Notes: a model not told the origin generated them from the sequence alone. A stretch of DNA of 64,000 nt from Anomaloglossus baeobatrachus (GCF_048569485.1 NC_134353.1:531804008-531868007), one strand, 5' to 3'; counted from the first letter of the stretch, positions 23,975 through 36,931 are shown. Numbers and translations: made by a program.

Positions 23975-25490
23975 TTCCACATTTTAGAGTGTCTAGTGTA
24001 AGTTTGTATTGTCCAAACATTAGACAGTTTTAGTAAATCCGCTTTAGTGTCTTGTATATTATAGGATCCATTCATTCAACATGTATTTAGGCGCATTTAC
24101 CCTGTCTTAAAGTTTGATACTTGCTTGATAATTGTCTTTTACTTTCTTCTACCTCAAGCCAAGTTTTTGGCCCTCACATTCAGTTTTGTCAATTTTTGCC
24201 TAGCAGTATTAGATACTAAATATATGATTTTTGGAGGTGTGGTCCATTGCTGTCCCCTCCTTTTTTGTTATACTTGGACCAGCACTCCCCTTATTTGAGC
24301 CAGGTGTTATTAAATTAGCAGAGTCTAAATTAACAAGTGGGTTTCTGCCTATTTTTGGTTACAGCTCAGTTTGCGAACAAGTGGAAGGTGAGGTATTTTA
24401 GATCTAGTCACTTGATGTTGGTCTTGTGTGGAGGCTATTGTTGCTGGGGGTACTGTACTTCTGGACTGGACTCATGGGGGCTGGGGATCACTAGGTGACT
24501 TGCTATGCTGGTGCACTGTTGTGACGTGACGGTGGTTGGTACACAGCGCCGCTCCTTAAGGCTAGGAGCCCACTGAGAGCTTCACCATGGTGTGATAATG
24601 GGCTTCATACAGTCTGATCAAAATGGAAAACTAAGAACCTCATGTTTAGTTTTGCAAATTTTTGCCTAGCGGCATTAGATTAATGTATTTATTTATGTGC
24701 AATCCTTGTATTTTTTTTCCTACAGTTCTAGTTTTTGGACCGTTATACTCTTCCTTTGATCGTGGCTATTCATTGATATTGTTGGACTGTGTGCATTCCA
24801 TTAGAAATTGAGAGGACATATCCAGTAGAAAAGAATTAAGTGTTAGGCTATATGGCATAATTTTATCGAAGTAACCAGTTGCTTATAATATACTAAACTA
24901 TACAGTGCTACAAGTTTTACCTAAAATAATGTAACTGAGTAAATAACCTCAATTCTGCTACTAGTTTTTGTTCCCTTTCCTAAATATAGCAACACAATCG
25001 TATAATAATCTCTATCCCATTAGAGCTATAAGCTTTGTAGGAAGAGTTTTAGATGTATATTATTATGTTTTACCTAAACACATCATAATTCCTTTTATTA
25101 CAATCCAGAAAGTATGTTATAATACACATTTACATTAAATTACAGATACAAAGGAAAAGTATATATAATTGGACACTGGGACTGAAGATACGAGCAAATT
25201 ACTCTAAATACTTGGTGGCTTAAAGAGCTTACAGTCTGATTGCTAAGAAACCTAAAGGATCCCAACATTTTCCTCAGGAAATCAGTAGATGAAATTGAGC
25301 ATGTTTATCCTATTCTGAGTTCATTTACAGGGCAATTTAAAACAGAAATTCTAGTGTAATAATGTCAAAAACATAGTAACATATGTTAATATATGTGTAT
25401 ATACAATGTCAAACTGTAAAGAAAAAAGATCAGGGACTTTAGAGTATTTAGCCTATGACAAGGGACTTACAAAATACAAAGGTGTAATAT
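23975..25490. other. intronic, no feature seen
   Basis: AT-rich intron sequence; a partial internal similarity (tttttgcctagc) between 24,196 and 24,658 suggests a decayed local duplication. Confidence 0.4.
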
Positions 25491-26496
25491 CTAATGATGA
25501 ACAAATAGTAAAATATTCGGATTATTTGTCTTGAATATTTCGTACTAATCGAGTATTAGGCAGGAACAACAAATCTAATGCAAGTCAATTCGAAACTCAA
25601 AATAATTTTTCGGCGGACCCCCCAGGATGTCTGGATGGGCTGTAAAAATGCTGAAATGGATGGAAATAGGCTGAAATTGAATGGGAACAGCATGGAGAAG
25701 ATGCTTAGATGCATCTCAGAAACTCAGGTCGCTTTTGGGAACAATGTTGTCAGAGTATTACTCTACGTTCACGTGCGGTCCCCCACTTATTTGTGATAAC
25801 AAGTGAAGGTAAAGTAGACAGCTGCAGGCTGCAGACCCCAGCTGTGTACTTTATCTTGGCTGGTTATCAAAAATAGAGGCTCCCCCATGCTGTTATTTTT
25901 TTTTTTAATTATTTAAATAACTATTAAAAAAAAACATGGGCTTCTACCGATTTTTGAAACCCAGCGCAGATAAAGCAGACAGCTGTGGACTGGTATTCTC
26001 AGGCTGGAAAGGTCCATGGTTATTGGGTCCTCTTCAGCCGAAAAATAGCAGCCCTCAGCCACCCCACAATTGGTGCATCCAATAGATGCACAATTGTGGC
26101 TTTTTGCCCAGCTTATTCCAATTGCCCAGGTGCGGTGACAATCAGGGTAATATATGGGGATGATGATGCCAGCTGATAACCATGGACCTTCCCGGCCTGA
26201 GAATACCAGTCCCTAGCTGTCTACTGTGCTGATTATGAAATATAGGACAGGGAACGTATGTCAATTTTATTTATTTTTTTCAGTGTACCTGCTAATCACA
26301 GTAATGCCAGTAGCAAAGATGGCTACAGCATTACTGTCATTGGCAAGCAATTCCCTCATGTTTAGTGACTGAAAATCAGGGGACTTGAAACTCAACATGC
26401 AAATACCAAAATACTAGTCCAGTAACGAATATCCTGAATACCTTAATATTCATGCAAGTAAGGAATAGTGCTAAGTATATTCACCCATCACTACTA
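25491..26496. mobile_element. hAT-like element with internal palindrome
   Basis: The right end, read inversely, is tagtgatgggtgaatatact; the left end (taatgatgaacaaatagtaa) is a weaker match. Inside, 25,980-26,215 is a palindrome (tggtattctcaggctgg / ggcctgagaataccag). Non-coding. Target duplication unclear. Confidence 0.5.
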
Positions 26497-26615
26497 ATAT
26501 AATTTTGTACAAAATATTTATATTGATCATTATATGGATAATTTCTATTATTTATTAGAAGAAAATATTTATATTGATTATTACAGAAAACATTTCTGTT
26601 GATCTGTTAGATTAC

Positions 26616-26725
26616 CTGGGTAAGATCTGGCACTGTTCTGGAGATATGATAGTTCCATCTCGAGTTTGACAGTAGACCTGTCTATGCTGTACAGCTGTTC
26701 GTGGTCCTATGCATGGACCATGACA
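26616..26725 (-). CDS. ADAMTSL1: ADAMTSL1 exon: central part of a TSP1 repeat
   Basis: Internal exon of 110 bp, AG acceptor before 26,725 and GT donor (GTAAT) after 26,616. It begins in frame with C-H-G-P-C-I-G-P and continues through V-Y-C-Q-T-R-D-G-T to C-Q-I-L-P, ending two bases into the R codon completed at 19,672. The C-x-G-P-C-I-G motif replaces the usual C-S-x-T-C-G start in this TSP1 repeat, as I recall for ADAMTSL1. It lacks a methionine-initiated frame, so it would be missed by an ORF scan. Confidence 0.93.
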
Positions 26726-27548
26726 CTAAACAAGTAAAGGTATAATTTTAACATATTGAAAAATGTATGTCTTGATACTTAAAATGTACCACAGAAACTA
26801 AAACAAGACAGTGTCTATACACAGCACTCATACACATGACAAAACAGTTGTTTATGGAAAATCAAACTCCTATCACTTTCCAGTAATGTGCTGTAAGGGT
26901 GGGGTAAGGCAATCTGCTCATTTTAATTTACAAGCAAATGTATCAATCCCATTACCGCTGGGATTTTAATCTCTTATGTAATTTTGCATGATGCAAGTTT
27001 CAGAGTATGCAATCCCTTCCTATTTATAATGACTGTTAACTCCCGTGCTAATAGCGTAATAATATCTAAACGTTTACGTAAAGGAACCCTTATGTTTAAG
27101 CACAGCAAAAGAAAAATGTTTTATTTTAACAGGGCCAACTTGGAGAATGAAAATGGGTTGTCCAATTAGTGGACCAACCCCTTAACACAAAGCCATATGA
27201 AGAGAGCACGCACAGTGCATAGCCACAGTCACTTTGTGCCGCTGTATGGTCCTTATATAGAGTCCTGTATTATGGATATATTTACACCTTGTATTATGCA
27301 TTATTATTATGTATTATGTATATATTCTAGGAAAGAACACTTTGGTAAAATATATTGTGTCCTATAGAAATTGTGGACAAGCGGAGGTACAGTCTGCATT
27401 GTCTAGCTTATTGAGGCTCATTACAGGAGCTGTAATAAATATGCATAACTTTGATTTCAGGGCTACTCCCAAAAACCGAAAAAAACATGTACTATGTATT
27501 ATACTGACTAATATAGATCTGACTAATACACTCGTAGAACCTTAAAAT
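26726..27548. other. intronic, repeat fragment only
   Basis: Intron sequence; around 27,155-27,182 a terminus-like fragment (gggttgtccaattagtgg) belongs to the same family as the 4,829-5,939 element. Confidence 0.45.
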
Positions 27549-28123
27549 TATTGTTGGGTGAATCCGAACTGCAAAATTCAGGGTCCGTCCCGGACACCTA
27601 GTATCTGTACACGGACCTCGAACACGGATTTCTCAAGAAAGTCCGTGTTACTGTTCGAGATTGGCCGCCTGGATAAAGGGCTATGGGGGCTGCAAAAGGA
27701 AAAAAATGGCGATTAAAGGAGGTCAATTATACTTGCTGAGTTTCTTAGCGGCTGTCATACTGTTTCCGGGTCTGCTCTTAAACCTTATGAATATTCACTG
27801 TTTTCCCATCCCACCCTCTGTGACAGTGTCTATAATTGGTTGCAGTCAAACTATAACCCCACCCTCTATGCCAGTGTCTGTGATTGTGTGACAGCAGCGT
27901 GGAAATTTGTAAGTATAATTATTCTGCTTTAATCGCCATTTCGCTTCCTTTTGCAGCCCCCTAGGCCTTTCTAACATCATTTTATAGCACTAAAGTTCAT
28001 GTCTCCTTAGACTTATATCGGGTTCGGGGTCCAGGCACAAGTTCGGATCAGGTCCGGTCCTGAACAGGACTTATGTCCGGCCAGACCCGGTGAACCCGAA
28101 CATATGTGGGTTCACCGTCTCTA
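27549..28123. mobile_element. hAT-like MITE with near-perfect 8-bp target duplication
   Basis: Flanked by CTTAAAAT (27,541-27,548) and CTTAAGAT (28,124-28,131), 7 of 8 bases alike. The right end read inversely is tagagacggtgaaccc; the left end carries ttgggtgaatccgaac. The interior includes the word attggttgcagtcaaac, shared with 29,972. Non-coding. Confidence 0.65.
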
Positions 28124-28599
28124 CTTAAGATATTACCCTGGGAATGGCTACTTGTCCAATTGAGAACATTGTCTAAAACAATGACTAAAAACACATGCTC
28201 AGCACATGAGGAATGACCTCTGATCCATGGCTCACGTGACACCTTATGATGCCTCTGTCAGTGCAGTTGGCTCAAGAACACATAAAAGACAATCAAATAA
28301 CAACAAACTGTGTCCAAATGCCTGAGGGCATAGTTTGTAACATAAAAGGCTACTCTGTAGAAGATAAGAAATGTGCATTTGACAGCGCACATATATATTT
28401 ATGTTTTCAATTAAAATATTTTTATTCCCTATCTGAAAGTTCCCTTACAGTGCACACTAAATATGACATATTGAAGATGCTTAGTGGCTTGGTGCCTTGA
28501 ATGTGTTCTTTTTGTTCTCTGCCTCTTACTGATTAATTTTAAGCTTTAAGCTCTTTTTACATCGGCAGAAAAAATGCCTGTAACAAGTGCCAACCGACA

Positions 28600-29430
28600 G
28601 TATAGCAAGACAATTTGTTATTCATATATAAAAAAAATAAAAATGAGGTCCGTCTTATACTCCGGTGTTGTCTTACTGGAGGGAGGCAGCAGTGGTGGTG
28701 AAGCGGGGTCACAGGAGGAAGAGGTTGTGCTGGCAGCCGCGGCGGGTCAGTGGTGTCAGCAGTGGCGGATCAGTGGCGTCAGCAGCAGCAGGTCAGTAGT
28801 GGCATCAGCGGTGGTGGGTCAGTGGCGTCAGTAGCGGTGGGTCAGTGGCGTCAGCAGCGGTGGGTCAGTGGTGACAGTGGTGTCAGCAGCGGAGGGAAAG
28901 TGGCAGCATTGGCGGCAGCAGCGGCGGCAGGTCAGTGGTGGAGTAGGCCGGTGTGGTGAGTTTCCCAGTCTGTCTGCGGTCCCAGTTCAAATGATAACTC
29001 CCAGAGCGGCACATGCGCAGATGGAGCTCTCATCCAAGAGCTCCATCTGTGCACGCGCTGACTCCCGGAGCGGCGCGTGCGCAGATGGAGCTCTCATCCA
29101 AGAGCTCCGTCTGTGTACACGCTGACTCCCGGCCCCATCATTTGAAACTGAGACTGCGGACACACTGGGATACTTGCCACACAGTCGCCCACCCGCACAG
29201 AGAGGCAGCCAGCCTCCAGGACAGAGAGGCAGCCGGAACCGACAGGCACCCGGCTGCGTGCACGCAGCCACAGGCACCCGGCCGCCTAAACGCACCCAGT
29301 CGCCGCACAGACAGCCCCCCCGGTAAGCTATATTCGGATTTTAAAATGCACCCCTCATTTTCCTCCCAAAGTTTTGGGAGGAAAAGTGCGTCTTATAATC
29401 CAAAAAATTCGGTATATATTTTACTTTATG
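28600..29430. repeat. GC-rich repeat block with triplet-like tandem repeats and paired hairpins
   Basis: The block is bounded by related words (gtccgtcttatactcc at 28,648 and gtgcgtcttataatcc at 29,386). From 28,685 to 28,945 it is a degenerate tandem array of gtcagtggcgtcagcagcgg-like words; at 29,008-29,135 it has two tandem hairpins. Reading frames across it are repetitive and not genes. Probably a MITE-type element. Confidence 0.55.
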
Positions 29431-30260
29431 GGAAATATATATATATAACAAAATTCAAGATAAGTGTCACATGCTGCATTTTTTGGTGCTTTTTTTGTCA
29501 GCAAGTTCTGACATTTGACTTCCCAGAAAAATCTATGAGATGTCAGATTTGCTATGTGCACCTTGCAGTTTATTTGTCAGCAGTTTTTTTGACAAACTTT
29601 TGAGACAAAAAAGAAGCAGCATGTTCATTCTTCTTGCGTTTTTGTCAACATTTGTCACCTATTGAAATCAATGAGGGGTTGAAAAACCAATGGCAAAACG
29701 CATGGTTACAAATTGTTTGCATTTTGCATACGTTTTACCAGTAAATTTGTCAACAAAAACGCAGCTCATGAACTTAGCTCCAGAATGACAAAATCATTGC
29801 TGGAGTTATTTTGGGGTGTCGGTGTCTCTCTCTGTCTCTCTCTCCAAGCATTACATACTCACTGATCACCGGGGAGGCTGTCACACTGCTCCCACAGCAG
29901 CTCTTTGTTCTTCTCGAACCGGCCGCTCATTAGGCTCACACATATTCACTGCTTCCCCCACTCACCGGCGTCTGTGATTGGTTGCAGTCAAACGGCTGTC
30001 ACTCAGTGTCGGGGCGCATCTGACTGCAACCAATCACAGCCGCCGGTGGGCGGGTCTAAATCGTAAAGTAAAATAAATAAATAATTTAAAAAAAATCTAT
30101 TTTTTCTATCTATCTAATGTAGCTATCAATTTTCCTATCCTATAATATTTTGCTCCTCCTTTAAAAGATGCATTAACAAAATCGTGGCAAAAATGCACCA
30201 TCATTACAAGCATTTCTTTTTTACATTTACAGACTCTCTATGAAAGGTGATAACACAAGG
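29431..30260. repeat. unclassified repeat region with MITE-derived modules
   Basis: Includes an inverted pair (attggttgcagtcaaac at 29,977 and gactgcaaccaatcacagcc at 30,031) and the ccgctcattaggctca word found in the Harbinger-like MITEs. Termini not defined. Non-coding. Confidence 0.45.
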
Positions 30261-31410
30261 AAAAACCACAGTATTAGCCTAAAAAATTAGATTTTATTGA
30301 ATAAACACACTTTTTTTTAAAAAGACAAACAGTGAAGATAGAGTAATTCAAAATACAAAACACTGCATAAAAAAGCCAGTACTTGATGCAAAATGTATCA
30401 ATAATTAAATACACACAATATTTCATTGGAGGTAGATCATTAATAAATTTGTTAATAAAAATAAAAATGCCTTGGAAAATATTGAATAAATATACCAGCA
30501 AAAACGAGGCCTTAAAATAAAGTGCAAAAATGCTACAAGGACCTCTATCAATAAGTGACAAATGCTGAAAAATACACCCCAGTGTGCATGGACACTCACC
30601 ATAACCAGAGGCTTGTATTAGCAAGGTGAAAAAAGGAGGAAACAGTCCATGAGATATGTAATAACTGGTCACAGTAAAAGGGGGGGTCCTCAAAAGTTCA
30701 TAGTGCAAGAGGTCCTATGTAATAGTGACCAGTGCTATCAGTATAACAAAAAAGCATGCAGACATGAGTGCAGAATTATAAAGGGCAAACTAGGCATAGA
30801 AATCCATTTACTCACATAGGTAAAGCACCAAGGCAGGCAACCTCTGGTTATGGTGAGTGTGCATCATCGCAGGGCCTATAGTCATATATATATATATATA
30901 CTGTAGCATGGGCCCTAATCGTGCCAAAGAGGCCCGCCGACGCCTGCAGCTCTTTCAGCTGAATATGCATCAGAGGGTGCACATTCAACTAAAATGTATT
31001 ACGGAGCAGAGACCTATCTAGTCCCTGCACTGCCCTTTGCTTGCACGCTAAAGTCATTTTCTAGCCTCTGTGCCGACTACAGAAATGATTGTAGATGTGT
31101 AATCAGTAGGCATAACAGAAACACAAATCAGACAAATCAAATCACAATTGCTAATGTGCTTGGTAGCAATTGAATGTTCAGTTGTTTACAATCACTTGAG
31201 ATTCTGATTAACAAATTCTGCTAACAATAACCCAATCCTAGTCTTTCTGACAGGGGAACATCAGTGTCACTCTACTTCTAATTACAGTATTCGATTATGC
31301 AAGAAAACTTAAGTTCTGTAGCAGTCTATCTATTAGCACACTAAACTTGGCGTTGTTGCATTGCAGTTCACTGTGGCAACAGTCTAAATCAAATAATTAG
31401 TTTTACTCTG
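30261..31410. other. intronic, partial repeats
   Basis: AT-rich intron sequence with a short (TA)n tract near 30,885-30,900 and a small inverted pair (cactcaccataaccagagg / cctctggttatggtgagtg at 30,594 and 30,840). The 30,900-31,040 block is loosely similar to 36,580-36,700. No gene. Confidence 0.45.
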
Positions 31411-32160
31411 TAAGGCTAAGTTCACATTTCCGTTGTTTTGCATCAGTCACATGCGTCGCTTGATGCATGTGACTGATGCGCTGTACAACGGATGACAAAG
31501 AACATAATTCTTTGTCGGACTCCGTTGTGTGCGGGGGGCGGAGCGCGAGCGGGCGGAGTTCGGGGTGGGTGGAGCTGAGCGGGGCCGTGGCACTGAGGAT
31601 GTCAGTGCCGCGGGGACTGCAGGGCTTGGGACAGGTGAGTGTGTGTGTGTGAGTGTGTAAGTACATGCTGAGTACGGGAGGGGACGGAGCCGAGCGGGGA
31701 AGTGTTCGGTTCCCTGCATAGCCAGGGTAAATATCGGGTATAAGCAAAGCACTTTTTGCTTGGGTACCCGATATTTATCTTGGTTACCAGCATACACCGC
31801 CTAGCGCTGGCTCCCTGCACACGTAACCACTGTAAATATCGGGTAACTAACCAAAGCGCATTGCTTGGTTACCCGATGTGTATCCTGGTTACGGGTGCAG
31901 GCAGCCAGAGAGCGCATGCGCAGCAAAATCCTACGGATCGCGCTGCTCAAAAAACGTTACATGCTGCGTTCCTCCCGCCCGGCGGTCAGTCGTTCCACGA
32001 CTGATTAGTCGGGCGGAGGGTGCATCGCAGCATCATCAGTCACAATCCGCCGCTCATACAAGTCTATGGGAACAACGGAATCTGCCAAACGGATTCCGTT
32101 GTTTACCAGAGCAGCGGATTGTGACTGATACAATTTAACGGAAGTGTGAACCTAGCCTTA
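31411..32160. mobile_element. Harbinger-like MITE carrying the gtaacc/cgggta palindromic module
   Basis: Termini of about 50 bp: taaggctaagttcacatttc and the inverse of gaagtgtgaacctagcctta. The interior is CpG-rich and holds two palindromic modules (about 31,716-31,800 and 31,826-31,900) of the type agggtaaatatcgggta / tacccgatatttatc. The TAA/TTA ends fit a TWA target. Confidence 0.8.
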
Positions 32161-32189
32161 GTACCTTACGTCAATTCAGGAAGTAACGA

Positions 32190-35000
32190 CTCCGCTCACT
32201 CGAACACTGCATTGGTGCATATATTTCCCAGTCTTCAGTTTTCGGTATTCAGTATTCAGTGGTTGACTGCAAAATCTGGTCCTTCCCTAGAGATGGTATT
32301 TTGTTATTTTTTATTCTGTACTTGACCACAAAGTCTGGTCCTCCACTGGAGATGATATTTGGCATTTGGTTTTCGAGTATATCTGGAGACAGTATTCAGT
32401 ATTTGGTCTTTGGGTTCCTGTGGAGACATTGAGACTCAAGTCTTCTTTGAATACAATTTCCTTCCAAATACTTCTACTCTAGATGACATAGGCCTGCTCT
32501 GCTGTATACACATCCATACACACGCTACCGCAGTTGTCACTTGTCCTGGAATTCCCTTCTAACTCTTATCTCGTGGAAACACACCCCTTGCACTTCAGTT
32601 CCTGTCAGTTCTGGCCCGTCGATTTTATCTACAAATGCCATGGAACATTGGACACGAGCGTCTCCTTCCACACTGTGATGTTCTTCAAGGGTGGTCCTAA
32701 TGTTGCTAGAATTTGGTTATACTCCTAAACCTTCTGCACAATTCTTTGCCAGATGAACTTTGTCCTTTGCATATCTCTTAGGTGGGTCGCCGGCATAAGC
32801 ATGCTCAGTTTTATAAAGCTCTTCTTGGAGTAGCTGTGCATGGATACTTGGGGCTTCAGATGCATCATATAGAGGTTCAGATTCAGGCCCACTTTCTAGA
32901 GGCGGGGCTCCACTTCTCGAGATTCATTCGGTTCCACAAACCATTCCTCCTCTTTGCCTGCAGACTTTCTGGATGCGGTATCTTGCTGTTCCTTCATGGA
33001 AGGAACAGCATGTTTTTTTCTCCTTCAGATACACAGGGCGGAGCTTGTTACAATCCAATACCCGGCCAGGGGCTTTCTCCTGACCTTCAGGTCAGAATTC
33101 ATATACAAGGTTATTGGGGTGACCTTTTTTCTTGTTACCCGGTGGGGAGTCACCTACAACCATTAGTTCAACTTGTTCTTAAGGCGCTTAGCCTGTGCCA
33201 GCACCCAATCCCCTGGTTAAAAGTTCACCTATTGCATTGGAGTTACATCTGGGTGATCCATCCCTCAAAATCTTTGTTCCACCAGCTGCCTCAATGTTTG
33301 TTGTCGATGCCGATGTTCTCACACCAGGGACTGACCTTGGCTCTCGTGCAATCATCTTCAGGGTCGAGATTGGGCTCAGTGACGTCTCAACCCTCTTGGC
33401 CTGGCTCACTCGGACACTGAACTGGAGCAGATGTTTGTTTCCCAGTCTTCAGCATTCAGTGCTTGAGCGCAAAGTCTGGTTCTCCCCTGGAGATTATGTT
33501 CGGTATTCTATCTTCTGTGCTTGACAACAAAGTCTGGTCCTCCTCCTGGAGACGGTATTTGGTCTTCAGGTTTCTGTGGAGATGGTATTCGAGTTTCTCT
33601 GGAGATGGTATTCGGTCTTCGAGTTCCTCTGGAGACAGTATTCAGTATTTGGTATTCAGGTTACTCTGGAGATGATTAGATCCAGGTCTTCTTTGGACTC
33701 AATTTGCTTCTAGATACTTCCACTCCAGACAACATGAGCCCACTCTGCTGTATACACATCTACTCCCCTTCTAGTAATAGCACCAACTCCGCCTCCTTGC
33801 TGCCGGCCCAGCCTTTTAAATTTTGTAGCTGTGCCACAGTTGTCACTGGACAGGGCATTCTGTTGTGAATGTCATCCAAGTGGGTGCTGGTGTGGAGCTC
33901 CCTCTGGTGGCCAGGAATGGTAGTGAAGCTGACTTTGAATCTGTCATTCAAACAGGTGATGGAATTAATTGGGATTCCAAAAAATCCTATTGCAGATCAA
34001 CCTAGTCTATTTAGGAGAGCGTTTTGTGCTTGGCGGCCGCCGGTGATAAAATGTTTCCTGCCTGCTTCTGAAGATGGCTGGGAGTTTTCCCTTCTGATTC
34101 TCCCATTTATTCGGTGCCCGAATCTACTTCAGATAAGTTTACTGTTTCTGTGCTTAATTGCTGGATTTGCACTTAAGAGTGTTTTTGCTGATTCCATTTG
34201 GTTCTGTGTTTAGTTTCTTGTATGTGAGGATCTGTCTTTCTGCTTCTGTGAGCAGGCAGTTTCTCCAGCAAGAAAGGTAGCTTGCTTCCTGTTCATGTTT
34301 GGATTATTTGCTCTTGGATATTATTTGTCTGTGATTTTGTTCCTTTCCATTATATCTGCAGTTCTGTATAAAGTATCTGGCACAAGAGTACCTCATATAG
34401 TTGGGTAGAGTCCGTGTGGTCTCAGTATATTTTATTATCAGGAGATTGGTATTTTTGGCAGGGTTTTTTGTTGGCCACAATCAGTTATCTGTCCTGTCCT
34501 GTTCTATCAAGTAAGTCGGACCTCACCTTTACTAATCTATATTTTCTATCTGTGTATTGTGTTTTCTTACATCACCGTTGTTGCATGTTGGGGGCCTGCT
34601 ATTTCTTTGGGGACTGCTCCGAGGCAAATTAGGATTCCTTATTTCTATCTTTGAGGTGTAGCAAGTTTCTCAGGCAGTGACGAGGTGTAGAGGTGTGTTA
34701 GAACATCACACTGCTACTTCTAGTGTTGTGTGATAGATAGGGGATTGCGGTCAGCTCAGTTTCCAACTACTCTTCTGGTTTAGTGTTTTCTTGATTAATG
34801 GGACTTTTTGTGATCGTCCACGGTTACCAGATCACAACAGCATTCTCTTCTAACTCTTTCCTTAGAGAAAACATGCTACTTGCACTTCAGTTCCTGTCAA
34901 TTCTGGCCCACTGACAGATGGCATTGTTCATTTACAAATGATGTGGAACATTGGATAAGAGCATATTTTCTGCTTACCATCAACTGCTTGCACTTGCAGA
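32190..35000. mobile_element. element with long direct repeats, LTR-like, fossil
   Basis: Two related copies of a sequence (32,200-32,740 and about 33,410-35,000), in the same direction, flank roughly 0.7 kb. They share words such as tctgctgtatacacatc, cacttcagttcctgtca and gtctggtcctcc, and the right copy is lengthened by an inserted solo LTR. This could be a decayed LTR element or a segmental tandem duplication. No recognisable pol domain inside. Old, by the divergence of the copies. Confidence 0.4.
33861..34839. mobile_element. solo LTR with 6-bp target duplication
   Basis: A 979-bp block with ends TGTTGTGA...TCACAACA and the target repeat GCATTC at 33,855-33,860 and 34,840-34,845. The word gctccctctggtggcc follows the left end. 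No internal genes remain, as expected after recombination between LTRs. It is inserted in the right copy of the surrounding direct repeats. Fossil. Confidence 0.75.
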
Positions 35001-35418
35001 TGGGGGCCCAGGTTCAAATTTTTCACTGGTTCCCTTCCAACTCTAGTTATGCCACTGTATATAGCAGTTAGAGATGGCCTACTGATGCGAGAAAGTTCCA
35101 TATTTAATGGATGCCTGATACCGGTCAAACATAAAAATGAAAGAATACAAGAACCAATTGACTTGCTACATTGTGGATTGGCACTTTTAACAAATACCTT
35201 GTTTACCACAAGATCACTGGATGTTTATACTTGGCATAGATCACTATGACCAATATTGTGACATGTAGAAGGCCATTTATTTAGATAGTAGTTAGCCAGC
35301 CAAATTCTAACATTTTATAGTCCTTACTTTACAAATACTTGGGTTGAATAAGCAACTTCACAAGTCACAATGTAGACTCTACCAGATCTCAAGGTGTAAT
35401 TAATTTCCATCTTCTTAC

Positions 35419-35626
35419 CTGTCCCCATGAAGATGTGGCCCACTCTACGCACAGTTGTCTGCTGCAGCTTTGACTATCAACAGGACGCTTTGCAGACAAT
35501 ATACAGACATTGTTTGAAACAGGGGCCTGGATGCCTCCACCAGTCATTTTTTGGCATGTCACACGACGGGTTTGGACACCTCCTCCACAGCTTTGGGAAC
35601 ATGTTGACCATGATGTTACCATCCAC
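35419..35626 (-). CDS. ADAMTSL1: ADAMTSL1 exon: a complete TSP1 repeat and start of the next
   Basis: Internal exon of 208 bp, acceptor TTTAG before 35,626 and donor GTAAG after 35,419. It completes the R codon from the upstream exon and reads W-M-V-T-S-W-S-T-C-S-Q-S-C-G-G-G-V-Q, a canonical TSP1 start. C-S-Q-S-C-G-G-G fits the O-fucosylation pattern C-x-x-S/T-C-x-x-G. It goes on through K-R-P-V-D and Q-L-C to V-E-W-A-T-S-S-W-G-Q, ending in phase 0 to join the exon at 26,725. Very close to vertebrate ADAMTSL1. Confidence 0.96.
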
Positions 35627-35659
35627 CTAAATGGAAAATATTAACAAAATTATATTTTA

Positions 35660-35757
35660 ATCTCTATCTATCTATCTATCTCTCTATCTACCTATCTATC
35701 TTTCTGTCTATATGTCTGTCTATCCATCTATCTATTTGACTGTCTATCACTAGGCTT
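35660..35757. repeat. degenerate (TATC)n / (GATA)n microsatellite
   Basis: About 100 bp of tctatctatc-type repeat with substitutions. It lies some 35 bp upstream, in transcription direction, of the acceptor of the 35,419-35,626 exon. Confidence 0.95.
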
Positions 35758-36931
35758 TTTGCCTGGGAGAGGTTTATCTAATAGAAATGGTTAGGGTCCC
35801 ATAAAAAAATAACATTGCCTTATTGTGGCTGGTGTGCACACACAAATTGGCCAATGTAGTTATTATACTTGTTAATATAGTGTTGTTATATTCCACAGTG
35901 CTTTACATACCGTACATTATCATCACTGATGAAGACAATATTTTCTATTAATGAGATAGCAAAGAACAGACGGTCTATTTTGTATGAAGAAACTATTATT
36001 GTTGTTAAAGGTCTTTCTTTCTCTAGACCCTCCCCACTCCGTAGATGTTTAAAAGCACCAACTGTTATCTCCTATCTCAGTAATGTGAAATTCTATATTC
36101 CCTCAATACAGATTTTACTAATTAATTGAAATGGAAAGATTTTTATGCGTAGCATTAATTCATTAACTAAAAAGGAAAGCGACGGTTACTCTTTAAAACT
36201 GCAAGAATAATATGTAGCCTAGCTGATTATATCTGATCATGAGTCGAAAAGATAGGAAATTTCCACAGATCAGACAGTAAGTGCTATAAGGTTTTAGGAT
36301 CATGTAGGCTCAAGCATTGGAGAAAACAATTACTATATCCTGCTAATTCTCATTCAGCCAAAAATTGGACAGGATTTGAGAGGCCTTGCTACTTTAAAAA
36401 AATAATGCTATTCTATTACAGATATTATCTTATACACCAATTAGCCATACATTTAAAATACTAACAGGTGCAATTCATAACAATGATTTTTGTTGGTACC
36501 ATGACCCCTATCAAGCAGTGGTATGGTTGGATGCAGGGGGGAAACAATCATGGTCGCAGAGTGTGCAATTGCTACCATGTCCATGTGGGAGGGAGACCTA
36601 CGACACCTCTGTGCCTATTTCAGCTGAATGTGCATCTGAGGACACACATACAGCTGAAATTTATTGTGGCAAAGATACTCGCAGGGTCCCTGAACCGCAA
36701 GACGAACTGCCAGCCAATCAGACACTGGTAGCTGACATCAGAATGCCATTCACAGGTGGCAAATAGCAGTGACGTCATTAGTCACCCGTAGCAGGAACTC
36801 TGAAGACAACTGATTGCATCTGCGCTGGGAATAGAATAGAACACCATGCATCATGGGAGTGGGTGAAAGTAAGAAGACTTTTTAAAAAAAATCTGTTTCA
36901 GAACAGCAAAACAATGGGAATGGGCTCTGAA
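35758..36931. other. intronic, no clear feature
   Basis: AT-rich intron sequence followed by a block (36,500-36,760) loosely similar to 30,900-31,040. No gene. Confidence 0.45.

Noticed and set aside
30274-30708. 144-residue minus-strand frame
   Set aside because: AT-driven composition rich in F, I, Y and S with no domain; looks like a chance frame.
32782-33420. 212-residue plus-strand frame
   Set aside because: Lies inside a diverged repeat, shows no recognisable domain, and overlaps other open frames of similar quality.
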